64,000 bases of DNA from VRUE01 sp963703335. GTDB taxonomy: Bacteria; Actinomycetota; Thermoleophilia; Solirubrobacterales; 70-9. A program made the translations under genes and the position numbers. The stretch is taken from positions 124,001-188,000 of the forward strand of contig OY969812.1 of NCBI GenBank assembly GCA_963703335.1. Direction: 5' to 3'. The stretch's first letter is position 1; each line of letters starts with the position of its first letter. A model generated the notes under the pieces. That model worked only from the letters and a program-made list of their open reading frames with translations. It had not been told where the DNA came from and did no database searches. Of the stretch, positions 32,766-41,029 are shown piece by piece.

Positions 32766-33496
32766 TCAGCCCCCCGCCGAAGAGCGGCCGGTGCGCTCGC
32801 GCACCGCGCTTGTCTCGGAGCCGTCCGCCGGCGCCTCGCCCCCATCCAGCTCGGCCAGGCGTCGCTCGAGCTCGCCGATCCGCTGAGAGAGAGACTTGAT
32901 CGCCTCGGCGATCGGATCGGGCAGGTGAATCCAGTCGGCATCGGGGCCCTCGACCCGCTTGCCGTCGACCTTGACCGGGTGGCCGGGATTGCCGACCACG
33001 GTCGCGCCAGGAGGGACGTCCTCAATCACCACCGTGTTGGCGCCGATCTTTGCCCCGTCGCCGACGGCGATCGGGCCGAGCAGCTTGGCGCCGGAGCCAA
33101 CCGTGACGTTGTCGCCCAGGGTCGGGTGCCGCTTGCCCCGCTGAAAACCGGTGCCGCCCAGGGTCACCCCCTGGTACAGCGTCACCCGTTTGCCGATCTC
33201 GGCCGTCTCGCCGATCACGACGCCCGAGCCGTGGTCGATAAAGAACTCAGGGCCGATCCTCGCCGCCGGGTGAATCTCCACCCCCGTCACCGAGCGGGTC
33301 AGGTAAGAGAGAACGCGCGGTGCGATCGGCACGCCCGCCTCCAGCAGCGCGTGCGCAATCCGGTGGGCGAGCAGAGCCTGCACGCCGCCCCAGCTGAGCA
33401 GAATCTCCAAGCTCGAGACTTCCTGCGCGGCTGGATCGCGATCGCGCGCCGCCGTGACGTCGGCGCGCACCTCGTGGACCAGCCTCTTCCAGCGAC

Positions 33497-33500
<4 letters not shown>
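32766..33500 (-). CDS. cysE: Serine O-acetyltransferase
   Basis: Makes O-acetylserine from serine and acetyl-CoA, the substrate of CysK. 244 residues. The left-handed beta-helix of hexapeptide repeats runs from IHPAARIGPEFFIDHGSGVV through GETAEIGKRVTLYQGVTLGG to AKIGANTVVIEDVPPGATVV, with catalytic His in IDHGSG. The C-terminus has a coiled-coil (LSQRIGELERRLAELDGGE) and a Gly/Ser tail in place of the short DGI-type tail that docks into CysK, so complex formation is uncertain. It overlaps cysK by 4 nt (ATGA). Confidence 0.93.
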
Positions 33501-34419
<919 letters not shown>

Positions 34420-34420
<1 letters not shown>

Positions 34421-34836
34421 CAACGCCGGCCTCTGCCGATGAGACGGACCGGGCAAGTCAAGCCCTTTACTTTGGCGACCGTGCGGTCACCGCTCACCAG
34501 AAGTTCGATTTCGCCGTCGATCTCAGCGGTCGCGGCGATAAGCGCGTCCGGCATGGACAGGGCCTTGGCCTGCGCTCGCAGCCGGGCGGCGCAATCGCCT
34601 ACCGCCATATCGACGGGGACGATGCTGGAAACAAGCTCAGCGAAGAATCCGGCCACGTGTTCCTCGTCATGATGTCCGAGTCGAGCGCCAGTGAGCACCT
34701 CGGCATAGGTGATGACCGAAACGAAAAGACGATGTGAGACGAGCAGATCTCGGATTGCCTCGTCGGCGGCGTTGTGCAGCGCGTCTGATCGATCGAGAAA
34801 GCCGACGACCACGCTTGAGTCGAGGATTACCGCCAC
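34420..34836 (-). CDS. vapC: VapC-type PIN-domain toxin
   Basis: A 138-residue PIN-domain ribonuclease. Metal-binding acids D6 (VILDSSVVVGFLD), E46 (VITYAEVLTG), D97 (SMPDALIAATA) and D117 (LLVSGDRT) are all present, so it should be active; VapC toxins usually cut tRNA or rRNA. GTG start overlapping the antitoxin gene by 10 nt, the normal vapBC layout. The unusual part is its 3' end: the stop overlaps the cysK ATG. Confidence 0.9.
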
Positions 34837-35093
34837 TCCTCGCGCAATCCCTCGACCCGCTCTCTCAGGCCCCCCGCTGTGTCCAGGCAGCCGGAGTACC
34901 GGTCGAGCAGCTCATCCAAGCGGGTGAGAACTATCCGGCCGGCGCCCGTCGCCTCGACCTTCAACGTGTCGCCAGGCTCAAGCCCCGCACCGCGGAATGC
35001 GTTCACCGGAATCGTGACCTGATGCTTGCTGGAGACTTTCGTCTGGCTGCGCTGCCGCGCGCCATCCTTAGATTTCTTTACGTTTACTGCCAT
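34827..35093 (-). CDS. vapB: VapB/AbrB-type antitoxin
   Basis: 88 residues starting MAVNVKKSKDG. The swapped-hairpin AbrB/SpoVT DNA-binding domain is TKVSSKHQVTIPVNAFRGAG, then LEPGDTLKVEATGAGRIVLT. The C-terminal region LDELLDRYSGCLDTAGGLRE is the toxin-binding part. Start at 35093, where TATTCT lies six bases upstream and no Shine-Dalgarno is seen; the family autoregulates its own promoter. Confidence 0.85.
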   Translation of the reverse strand: MAVNVKKSKDGARQRSQTKVSSKHQVTIPVNAFRGAGLEPGDTLKVEATGAGRIVLTRLDELLDRYSGCLDTAGGLRERVEGLREEWR

Positions 35094-35099
35094 AAGTAA

Positions 35100-35105
35100 A
35101 GAATA
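35100..35105 (-). promoter_or_regulatory. -10 element TATTCT of vapBC-cysKE
   Basis: TATTCT on the minus strand ends six bases before the vapB ATG, as expected of a leaderless transcript. Because vapC and cysK overlap, this may be a main promoter for cysK and cysE. Confidence 0.4.
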
Positions 35106-35276
35106 GCGAATCGGGCATGGGGTGAAGTCACCAAGACCCTGCATGGTCAGATTGCGCGCTTTGCGTACCGTCATCGCCCACCCCGGGTCGAACCTTCGCC
35201 ACCCGCTCGCCCATCGCGTCGAAAGCTCCAGCTATCGCCTGATTGGCCTGGCTCGTAGCCCGTCCGAAGAAGATGT

Positions 35277-35492
35277 CTATGCAGGCGTGAGCGGGCGATC
35301 CGTCAGCGTTGCCGTCGCAACGTGCAGCGGGCCGCTCTCCCCGCCCTCGTCTGCGAGATAGAGCGCAACTCCCTCCTGCAGCGATTCAAAAAGCTCGTCA
35401 AGGGTGTCCCCGGATGCGAAGCAGCCGGGCAACTCTGGAACGTCCGCCCAGTAGCTGTCGTCCTCGATATGAATACGCGCGGTTAGCTCCAT
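35277..35492 (-). CDS. hicB: HicB-like antitoxin
   Basis: 71 residues of the partial RNase H-like HicB fold: ARIHIEDDSYWADVPELPGC and FASGDTLDELFESLQEGVAL are hallmarks. There is no C-terminal DNA-binding domain, as in short HicB proteins. AAGGA nine bases before the ATG supports the start. Lies 13 nt after hicA. Confidence 0.85.
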   Translation of the reverse strand: MELTARIHIEDDSYWADVPELPGCFASGDTLDELFESLQEGVALYLADEGGESGPLHVATATLTDRPLTPA

Positions 35493-35505
35493 AGGTGAAG
35501 TTCCT

Positions 35506-35700
35506 TCATCTTAGCTCTGCCTGTTTGAGAATCGCCTGGGCCAGGCCGGTTGGGTAGTCGCGCCCCTTGTGCTGCGGGAGCGTGATTGGGCGACAGCCGG
35601 GCTTGGTCATCTTGACCTGATGCTTGCCGCCGCGAGCCTGCGTCCAGCCGTTTTCCTTCAACAGCTTGATCGCCTTCTTCTGATTCAGCGTGCCTTTCAT
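35506..35700 (-). CDS. hicA: HicA-like mRNA interferase toxin
   Basis: 64 residues from the ATG at 35700 (MKGTLNQKKAIKLLKENGWT). The double-stranded RNA-binding-like fold has the catalytic histidine in ARGGKHQVKMTKPG, then RPITLPQHKGRDYPTGLAQA. HicA proteins cut mRNA independent of the ribosome. It forms a pair with hicB just downstream. Longer upstream reading gives an implausible Arg-rich leader. Confidence 0.85.
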   Translation of the reverse strand: MKGTLNQKKAIKLLKENGWTQARGGKHQVKMTKPGCRPITLPQHKGRDYPTGLAQAILKQAELR

Positions 35701-35852
35701 TGGCCGAGTGACGGTAGCCACGGATGCGGCGGAAACGTTTCGGTGGCGTGCTTCGTGCGCCAGTTGTGCGCCAGTACGACCGGAAATAACCGGATTCAGC
35801 CGGACAAGGAACCGCTTGAACAAGCGGAATACCAATGCCCATGCGGCCCGAT

Positions 35853-36251
35853 CTAGATGAAGTACATGCCGCTGCCGGCGGCCTCGGCCTCGCGACGGGC
35901 GATTTCGGCGAGCGTCGTCTGGCCAAAGACCTTGCGCAGGGCGGTGACACCCTCGGCCCAGATGCCGCCGGCCTCGTCGGCCTCCTGGCCAACCTTGCCG
36001 TCGAGGGCCTGGACGACCTCCAGCACGGTGATCTCCTCGGGGGGGCGCGAGAGGGTGTAGCCGCCGCGCATGCCGCGGTGGCTGGTTAGCAATCCGGCCC
36101 GGCGTAGGGTCGAGAAGAGCTGCTCGAGGAACTGCTCGGGGATGTCACGGCGCTCGGCCAACTCCTTGATCGGAACGGGTCGCTCGCCCGATCGTGCCAG
36201 CTCCGCCATCGCCACCACGGCGTAGCGCGACTTCGAGGTGATCGAGATCAC
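35853..36251 (-). CDS. Rrf2-family regulator (CymR-like candidate)
   Basis: 132 residues. Winged HTH at the N-terminus: ITSKSRYAVVAMAELARSGE, IKELAERRDIPEQFLEQLFS and LLTSHRGMRGGYTLSRPPEE. It has no cysteine at all, so it cannot carry the Fe-S cluster of IscR or NsrR. That, and its position upstream of cysK-cysE on the same strand, suggests a CymR-type repressor of cysteine synthesis that senses CysK. This role is inference. GTG start at 36251 with palindrome AGAACGTTCT two bases upstream. Confidence 0.8.
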   Translation of the reverse strand: MISITSKSRYAVVAMAELARSGERPVPIKELAERRDIPEQFLEQLFSTLRRAGLLTSHRGMRGGYTLSRPPEEITVLEVVQALDGKVGQEADEAGGIWAEGVTALRKVFGQTTLAEIARREAEAAGSGMYFI

Positions 36252-36252
36252 G

Positions 36253-36262
36253 AGAACGTTCT
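36253..36262. promoter_or_regulatory. Candidate autoregulatory operator of the Rrf2 gene
   Basis: Perfect 10-bp palindrome AGAACGTTCT, two bases upstream of the Rrf2 GTG. An in-frame leaderless layout would put TAGAAC (36258-36263, minus strand) at -10, overlapping it. Confidence 0.35.
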
Positions 36263-36321
36263 ACCGCACCGGCCGGACCCGGCTGGGTTAGGATCGGAAA
36301 GACTGGGCTCCAGGGCTGACG

Positions 36322-36984
36322 ATGGAGCCGTCGCCGAACCCCCAAATATCGGAAGCAGTCCTGAGCGAGCGTCCACAATGCCTTGTCGTTGACGGTCATC
36401 CGATCGTTCGGATCGGTGTGCGTCGAGCGCTGCAAAATCGCTTCGAGGTCCAAGAGGCAACCAGCCGCGATGAGGCCGTCGACCTCGTCCGCCACATCGG
36501 CAACTTCGATGTGGCCATCGTCGACATGCGCCGTCGACCCGATGGACTGGATCCGGTCCCGCTGGGTGCGACCGAGACGATTCGCGCGATGCTCAAATCC
36601 GAACCGGGCCTCGGCATCGTCGCCCATGGCGAGCGCGCCGAGCGGCATCTGGCCAGCGCCGCCCTGCAGGCGGGCGCCAGCGCCTACATCTCGCGTACCG
36701 CCAGCATGGAGGAGCTGCTACGGGCAACGCAGGCGGCACTGGCGCAGGAACGCTTCGTCGACCCCGCCGTGCCGCCCCGCGGCAGCCGCGGCAAACTGAC
36801 CAAACGCCAACGCGAAATCCTCCAGCTCCTAGCCAACGGCGAATCGACGACTGTCGCCGCCCGCGAGCTCGACCTCAGCGAGGAAACGATCAAGACCCAC
36901 ACCAAGAACGCCCTGGCGCGGTTGGGTGCCAGGAACAGGACTCACGCTGTGGCGATAGCGCTGCGCGAGTCGCTGATCGAGTAG
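36322..36984 (+). CDS. LuxR-type response regulator with degenerate receiver domain
   Basis: 220 residues: receiver domain ~19-140 and NarL/FixJ HTH ~155-215 (LTKRQREILQLLANGESTTV, then ELDLSEETIKTHTKNALARL). The receiver keeps one acidic residue (VVDGHPIVR) and the phospho-acceptor position (VAIVDMRRR). However, the conserved Thr is replaced (IVAHGER) and the conserved Lys is Arg (AYISRTASM), so normal phospho-switching is doubtful. No histidine kinase is adjacent. TAGGAT at 36289-36294 could be its -10, and AGGG precedes the ATG. Confidence 0.85.
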   Translation: MEPSPNPQISEAVLSERPQCLVVDGHPIVRIGVRRALQNRFEVQEATSRDEAVDLVRHIGNFDVAIVDMRRRPDGLDPVPLGATETIRAMLKSEPGLGIVAHGERAERHLASAALQAGASAYISRTASMEELLRATQAALAQERFVDPAVPPRGSRGKLTKRQREILQLLANGESTTVAARELDLSEETIKTHTKNALARLGARNRTHAVAIALRESLIE

Positions 36985-36989
36985 GTCCT

Positions 36990-37086
36990 GGCGCGGCGGG
37001 TCCTGTCACGGATTCGGTGCCACCAGCCCTGCGGTCGCTAAAGCGTCCTCGGGCTGGTCCCCCAAATCCGCGCCACCCCCCGCGAG
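36990..37086 (-). repeat. Dispersed palindromic repeat family 1, copy R3
   Basis: Reverse orientation: GGGTCCTGTC at 36998-37007 and GCGCCACC at 37070-37077. Stems CGGATT 37009-37014 with AATCCG 37065-37070, and CCAGCCC 37023-37029 with GGGCTGG 37051-37057. Begins six bases after the response regulator stop codon. Closest to R1. Confidence 0.75.
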
Positions 37087-37187
37087 GAACCACTCAGCGA
37101 CACGCACAACCCAGCTACGGCGAGGAGACTCTCCCCAGGCAACCCATCCACTTGGATGCGGCAGCTTCTAAGGGATGAGCGCCTCTC

Positions 37188-37284
37188 CCGCGGGTGGCGC
37201 GGTGGCGGGGGTCCCCCGCAGCGGAGGGCGCGCGAAGCGCGTCCGAGCATGTGGGGGAGGGCCGCCGCGACAGGACCCGCGGGC
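37188..37284 (+). repeat. Dispersed palindromic repeat family 1, copy R4
   Basis: GGTGGCGC at 37193-37200 and GACAGGACCC at 37269-37278. Outer arms CCCGCGGGT and ACCCGCGGG pair perfectly, and the pairing extends further out between 37171 and 37300. Closest to R2. Ends about 15 bases before the HDOD gene's stop codon. Confidence 0.75.
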
Positions 37285-37299
37285 CGAGCGCCTCGTCCC

Positions 37300-38382
37300 C
37301 TAGATCCAACCGCGATCGCGTGCGGTAAGCACTGCCTGGGCTCGATCGACAGCGCCGATCTTGCCGTACACGTTGTGCAAGTGGGTGCGGATGGTCGAGA
37401 CCGAAAGCTGCATCTCGCCCGCAATCTGCTTGTAGACCATGCCCTCGGAGAGATGGCGCAAGACGTCGAGCTCGCGGGCCGAGAGCGGACAAGGCTCGGA
37501 GACCCTGGAAACGTCAGTGCGGGCATAGGGAAGCTGGTAGAGAAGGTCGCGCAAGGCATCGGGGGTGAGACCGCAGCGCTTGGCCGATGCGTGCAGTCGC
37601 TCCGGCGAGACGGCCTCGCCCTGGCTGTAGTGGGCGACCATGTCCGCGGTCGCGACCAACGCCGCCAAGCCGTCGGCGTCGTCGGCGTGGTGGCGCTCGA
37701 TCGCCACCGCGATCCGCTGCGGGAGACTCCAGCGACGTGCCAGGACGCCGCCCACGAGGGCGTGATCGATACCGAGCCGATCGCGTTCCTCGCGCAAGCG
37801 CTGCTCGGGGGGTTTGGCGACCGAATCGAAATGACCACGATCGCCGGGATGTAGATTGGCGATGACCAAGCGGCCGACATCGTGCAGCAGCGAGGCGACC
37901 GCGAGTTCATCGCGGTCTTCCCAACCCACGGCACGGCCAATCTCATCTGCCGCCTGCTGGGTGGCGAGCGCGTGGACACGGAAGCGCTCGGGGCGCATCT
38001 CGCGTCCCCCGTTGGTCTCGAAGAAGTCAAACACCGGCGCGGTGCCGGCGATCGCGAGCACACCAGATGGCTTGAGGACGTCAATCGCCGCCGGTACCGA
38101 GCCGATGCTCCCGGCCGGGACGACCGTGCGGTTGGCGAAGCGCAGAACCGCGATCGAGAGGCCGACGTCGACCTCGACGGCCTCAATCAGCTCGCCGACG
38201 CGACCGGTCTCGGCCGTTGCGGCATGCATCACACGTGCACGTGACTCCAGCAGGACTGGAAACTTCTCTACGGCCTCGAAGGCAGCGGCGAGGCGAGCCC
38301 CGGGGGCCGGCCTGGTGCTGCCGTCCTTGCTCACGGCGCCGGCCTTGGCCTTGCCGTTGGTCTGATGCTTGGTGGTCTCCAT
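37300..38382 (-). CDS. HDOD-domain protein with C-terminal LuxR HTH
   Basis: 360 residues from the ATG at 38382, supported by GAGGAG eight bases upstream. Residues ~30-265 form an HDOD domain (AAAFEAVEKFPVLLE, AVEVDVGLSIAVLRFANRTV, VASLLHDVGRLVIANL). The last ~65 residues are a LuxR/NarL-type HTH (LSARELDVLRHLSEGMVYKQ, then IAGEMQLSVSTIRTHLHNVY). HDOD proteins act in signalling without known catalysis; joining one to a DNA-binding domain suggests a ligand- or partner-controlled transcription factor. Convergent with the LuxR response regulator across the repeat-bearing gap. Confidence 0.85.
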   Translation of the reverse strand: METTKHQTNGKAKAGAVSKDGSTRPAPGARLAAAFEAVEKFPVLLESRARVMHAATAETGRVGELIEAVEVDVGLSIAVLRFANRTVVPAGSIGSVPAAIDVLKPSGVLAIAGTAPVFDFFETNGGREMRPERFRVHALATQQAADEIGRAVGWEDRDELAVASLLHDVGRLVIANLHPGDRGHFDSVAKPPEQRLREERDRLGIDHALVGGVLARRWSLPQRIAVAIERHHADDADGLAALVATADMVAHYSQGEAVSPERLHASAKRCGLTPDALRDLLYQLPYARTDVSRVSEPCPLSARELDVLRHLSEGMVYKQIAGEMQLSVSTIRTHLHNVYGKIGAVDRAQAVLTARDRGWI

Positions 38383-38512
38383 TGCGCGAAAACTCCTCGA
38401 CTGCCTCATCGGCAACAAAGGACGCACGGTTTAGCCCTCCCATCATCAAAATTAAGGTGCAGAAAAGCGCTATTTGTCCAATTGGGTGGATTTCAGCGCT
38501 CGCGATTGTCCG

Positions 38513-39880
38513 TTAGGACCGCAAGCGAGCCAAGGCAGCACCGATCCGGGAAAGCGATTCCTCCCGCCCCAGCACGGCCAGCGACTCGAAGATCCCCGGC
38601 GAAACCGACGTTCCGGTGATCGCCACCCGGATCGGCTGATAGACCCTGCCCGGCTTGGCATCGAGCCGCTCGGGGAGTGGGCTCAAAGCCTTCTCAACGG
38701 CCGCCGCGTCGAAGTCGGCCGCACCCTCCAGCGCGTCACGCGCGGCCTCGAGGGCGACAGCCGCGCCGTCTTTCATCACCTTGGCCCACGCCTTTTCGTC
38801 CTCAACCGGGGGCTCGAAGAGGAAACAAATCAGGCTCCAAACCTCGTCCAGCGTCTGCGCTTTCTCCTGGGCGATCTCACATGCGGCGCGCAGCCGCTCG
38901 TCGGCCTCGCGATCGAGGTGCCGGGCGACGGCGGCCGTGTATTCGTCAAGCGGCATCTCGCGCATGAAGCGACCGTTCAACCAGCGCAGCTTCTTCTCAT
39001 CGAAGATCGCCGCCGAGCGGCCGACGTCCTCGACCCGAAAGCGCGCAACCAGTTCCTCCGTCGGCATGATCGTGGTGTCGTCGTCGGTGCCCCAGCCGAG
39101 CAAGGCCAGGTAGTTGCGGACCGCCGCGGGCAGGTAGCCAGCCTCGCGCAGCTCCTGCACTGAGGCGGCGCCGTGGCGCTTGGAGAGCTTCTTGCCGTCT
39201 GGGCCATGGAGCAGCGGCAGGTGGGCGTAGCGCGGTGGCTCGTGCCCCAAGGCCATGAGGACGAGGAGCTGCTTGGGCGCGTTGGAGAGATGGTCGTCGC
39301 CGCGCACGACATCGGTGATCCCCATCTCGGCGTCGTCCACAGCGACGGCGAAGTTGTAGAGGACCGAACCGTCACCGCGCGCGATAACGAAGTCGTCGTA
39401 GCTGCGGTTGGGAAAGCTGACCGGACCGCGGATCAGGTCGTGCACCACCGTCTCCCCCTCGTCGGGCACTCGCAGGCGGACGGCACCACTCCCATCCTCG
39501 GCCGGCTTGCCACGGTAGCCGCGATCTGCGCCGTTCTCCGCCTTCCAGGCCTCTACGTCTTTGGCAGTGGCGGAATCGCGATAGGCAGCGCCCGAGTCGA
39601 GCAACTGCTTCAACGCCTCGTCGTGCCGGTCAGCACGCGAAGCCTGCGAAACCGGCCCGATGTCCCAATCCAGCTCGAGCCATTCCATCGCATCGAGAAT
39701 CTGCGCAACGTTCTCCTCGGTCGACCGCTCGCGATCGGTGTCCTCGATCCGCAGCACCAGCTCACCGCCACCGTGACGGGCTGCGAGCCAGTTGTAGAGA
39801 GCGGTGCGAGCTCCACCGATGTGCAGGACGCCGGTGGGCGACGGGGCAAATCTGAGACGGATTGGAGGGCCTTTGAGCAC
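38513..39880 (-). CDS. gltX: Glutamyl-tRNA synthetase
   Basis: Class I synthetase of 455 residues. HIGH-type motif RFAPSPTGVLHIGGARTALY and KMSKS-type GKKLSKRHGAAS near residue 235. As gatCAB is present and no GlnRS is seen, it is probably the non-discriminating type that also charges tRNA(Gln) with Glu; this is inference. GTG start at 39880 with TAGATT exactly six bases upstream. Confidence 0.95.
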   Translation of the reverse strand: MLKGPPIRLRFAPSPTGVLHIGGARTALYNWLAARHGGGELVLRIEDTDRERSTEENVAQILDAMEWLELDWDIGPVSQASRADRHDEALKQLLDSGAAYRDSATAKDVEAWKAENGADRGYRGKPAEDGSGAVRLRVPDEGETVVHDLIRGPVSFPNRSYDDFVIARGDGSVLYNFAVAVDDAEMGITDVVRGDDHLSNAPKQLLVLMALGHEPPRYAHLPLLHGPDGKKLSKRHGAASVQELREAGYLPAAVRNYLALLGWGTDDDTTIMPTEELVARFRVEDVGRSAAIFDEKKLRWLNGRFMREMPLDEYTAAVARHLDREADERLRAACEIAQEKAQTLDEVWSLICFLFEPPVEDEKAWAKVMKDGAAVALEAARDALEGAADFDAAAVEKALSPLPERLDAKPGRVYQPIRVAITGTSVSPGIFESLAVLGREESLSRIGAALARLRS

Positions 39881-39886
39881 GGGGAA

Positions 39887-39892
39887 AATCTA
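39887..39892 (-). promoter_or_regulatory. -10 element TAGATT of gltX
   Basis: TAGATT on the minus strand ends six bases before the gltX GTG; no Shine-Dalgarno. Leaderless layout. Confidence 0.5.
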
Positions 39893-39919
39893 GATGAACG
39901 GCACCTGAAGCCGGCTACA

Positions 39920-39951
39920 CACAACAGGCCCGCCGAGGCGGGCCTGTTGTG
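39920..39951. terminator. Strong GC-rich hairpin upstream of gltX
   Basis: CACAACAGGCCCGCC (39920-39934) and its exact reverse complement (39937-39951) leave only GA between, so the loop is effectively CGAG. It lies downstream, on the minus strand, of the tRNA-like fragment at 40060-40083 and may be the leftover terminator of a lost tRNA gene. Confidence 0.55.
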
Positions 39952-40059
39952 AAAGAAGCTGCTCCGCAAGCAGCCGGTCGCGAAACCGATCCTGCCTCAG
40001 CGTCAGCAACGCCCTTGACTAGAGGGACCAAGGGTAGCGCAGCTTTCGAAGCGCATCAT

Positions 40060-40083
40060 CCCCCCGGCAGGATTCGAACCCGC
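40060..40083 (-). other. tRNA 3'-end fragment (T-arm plus acceptor strand)
   Basis: On the minus strand: T-stem GCGGG, T-loop TTCGAAT, T-stem CCTGC, then CGGGGGG as 3' acceptor strand. No CCCCCCG 5' acceptor strand, D-arm or anticodon arm can be folded in the ~60 bases upstream, where the nfo gene already begins. It is therefore a partial copy, not a working tRNA. No CCA is encoded. Confidence 0.5.
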
Positions 40084-40110
40084 GCAAGACATGGCACACA
40101 ATTGGCTCCA

Positions 40111-40116
40111 TAGGAT
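40111..40116 (+). promoter_or_regulatory. -10 element TAGGAT of nfo
   Basis: TAGGAT ends nine bases before the nfo ATG at 40126, giving a very short or absent leader. Confidence 0.35.
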
Positions 40117-40125
40117 GCGCAACCC

Positions 40126-40995
40126 ATGCTCATTGGCGCGCATGTCTCTACATCTGGCGGGCTCGACAAGGCGATCGAGCGGGGGGCTGAGCGTGGCTGC
40201 GAATCGATTCAGATCTTCAACCAGAGCCCGCGCATGTGGCGGCCGACCAAGTATGGGCCCGACGACTTCGCCGCTTTCAAGGAGGCGATGGCGGATTCAC
40301 CCGTCGAAGCGGTCGTCATCCACGCCGTCTACCTGATCAATTGCGCGAGCAAGGACAAAGAGCTGCGCAAGAAGTCCCAGGCCTCGCTGACCCACGCTCT
40401 TCGCATCGGCGATGAAATCGGCGCGGCCGGGGTCGTTCTGCATCCGGGAGCTCAGGTGAAAGAGCCGCTCGGCCCTTCGATGAAACGGGCCGGGAAAACG
40501 ATCGCCGCGGCGCTCAAAGACTCAGACCGCTGCCCCCTTCTGCTCGAGCAGACCGCGGGCCACAAGGGCCTGCTCGGCCGCGACTTCGACCAGACCGCAG
40601 AGCTAATCGAGCTCGCCGGGGGCGGCAAGCGCCTCGGCCTCTGCCTCGACTCCTGCCACCTCTTCGTCCAGGGCTACGACATCACCGACGAGGAACACCT
40701 CGCCCAAGTCGTTGATGAAGCCGACGCCAAGGTTGGCCTCGACCGTCTCCAGTGCCTCCACGTAAACGACGCCGCCGTCCCTCTGGGCTCCTGCCGCGAC
40801 CGCCACGCCAACCTCGGCAAAGGCGAGATGGGTAAGCAGGGCCTGGCCGCGTTCCTCTCCGAGCCGCGCTTCGAGGGCCTGCCGGCGACGCTGGAGACGC
40901 CCGGCCCAGCGAAGAAAGGCCCTGACGGCAAGGAAGTCCAGGCAGCGAAGCGCCTGCGCAAAACGGGACTCAAACGCCGTGGCTTGGCGCGCTAG
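40126..40995 (+). CDS. nfo: Deoxyribonuclease IV (AP endonuclease, Nfo)
   Basis: Zinc-dependent AP endonuclease of base-excision repair, 289 residues. TIM-barrel metal ligands lie in LIGAHVSTSGGLDKAI, VVIHAVYLINCA, VVLHPGA, LLLEQTAGHKG, LGLCLDSCHLF, CLHVNDAAVPLGSCRDRHANL (H and D ligands) and LPATLETPGP. All nine ligand positions appear intact. It stands alone on the plus strand. Confidence 0.95.
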   Translation: MLIGAHVSTSGGLDKAIERGAERGCESIQIFNQSPRMWRPTKYGPDDFAAFKEAMADSPVEAVVIHAVYLINCASKDKELRKKSQASLTHALRIGDEIGAAGVVLHPGAQVKEPLGPSMKRAGKTIAAALKDSDRCPLLLEQTAGHKGLLGRDFDQTAELIELAGGGKRLGLCLDSCHLFVQGYDITDEEHLAQVVDEADAKVGLDRLQCLHVNDAAVPLGSCRDRHANLGKGEMGKQGLAAFLSEPRFEGLPATLETPGPAKKGPDGKEVQAAKRLRKTGLKRRGLAR

Positions 40996-41029
40996 TCGCA
41001 AATAGTGCGACCAACCCGCCAGCGAGGCG

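Larger units (their letters stand above)
36985..37299. other. Non-coding stretch holding two repeat copies in inverted orientation
   Basis: 315 bases between two convergent regulator genes. It contains family-1 repeat copies R3 (36990-37086, minus) and R4 (37188-37284, plus), each with its GGACCC end towards the stop codon of the neighbouring gene. I see no coding potential in the ~100 bases between them. Confidence 0.7.

Noticed and set aside
35131..35276. Extra open frame between vapB and hicB on the minus strand
   Set aside because: Reads as plausible residues for ~50 codons but has no usable start codon or ribosome-binding site.
40060..40140. Intact tRNA gene on the minus strand
   Set aside because: Only the T-arm and 3' acceptor strand fold; a 5' half would have to overlap nfo and no complementary acceptor strand exists.
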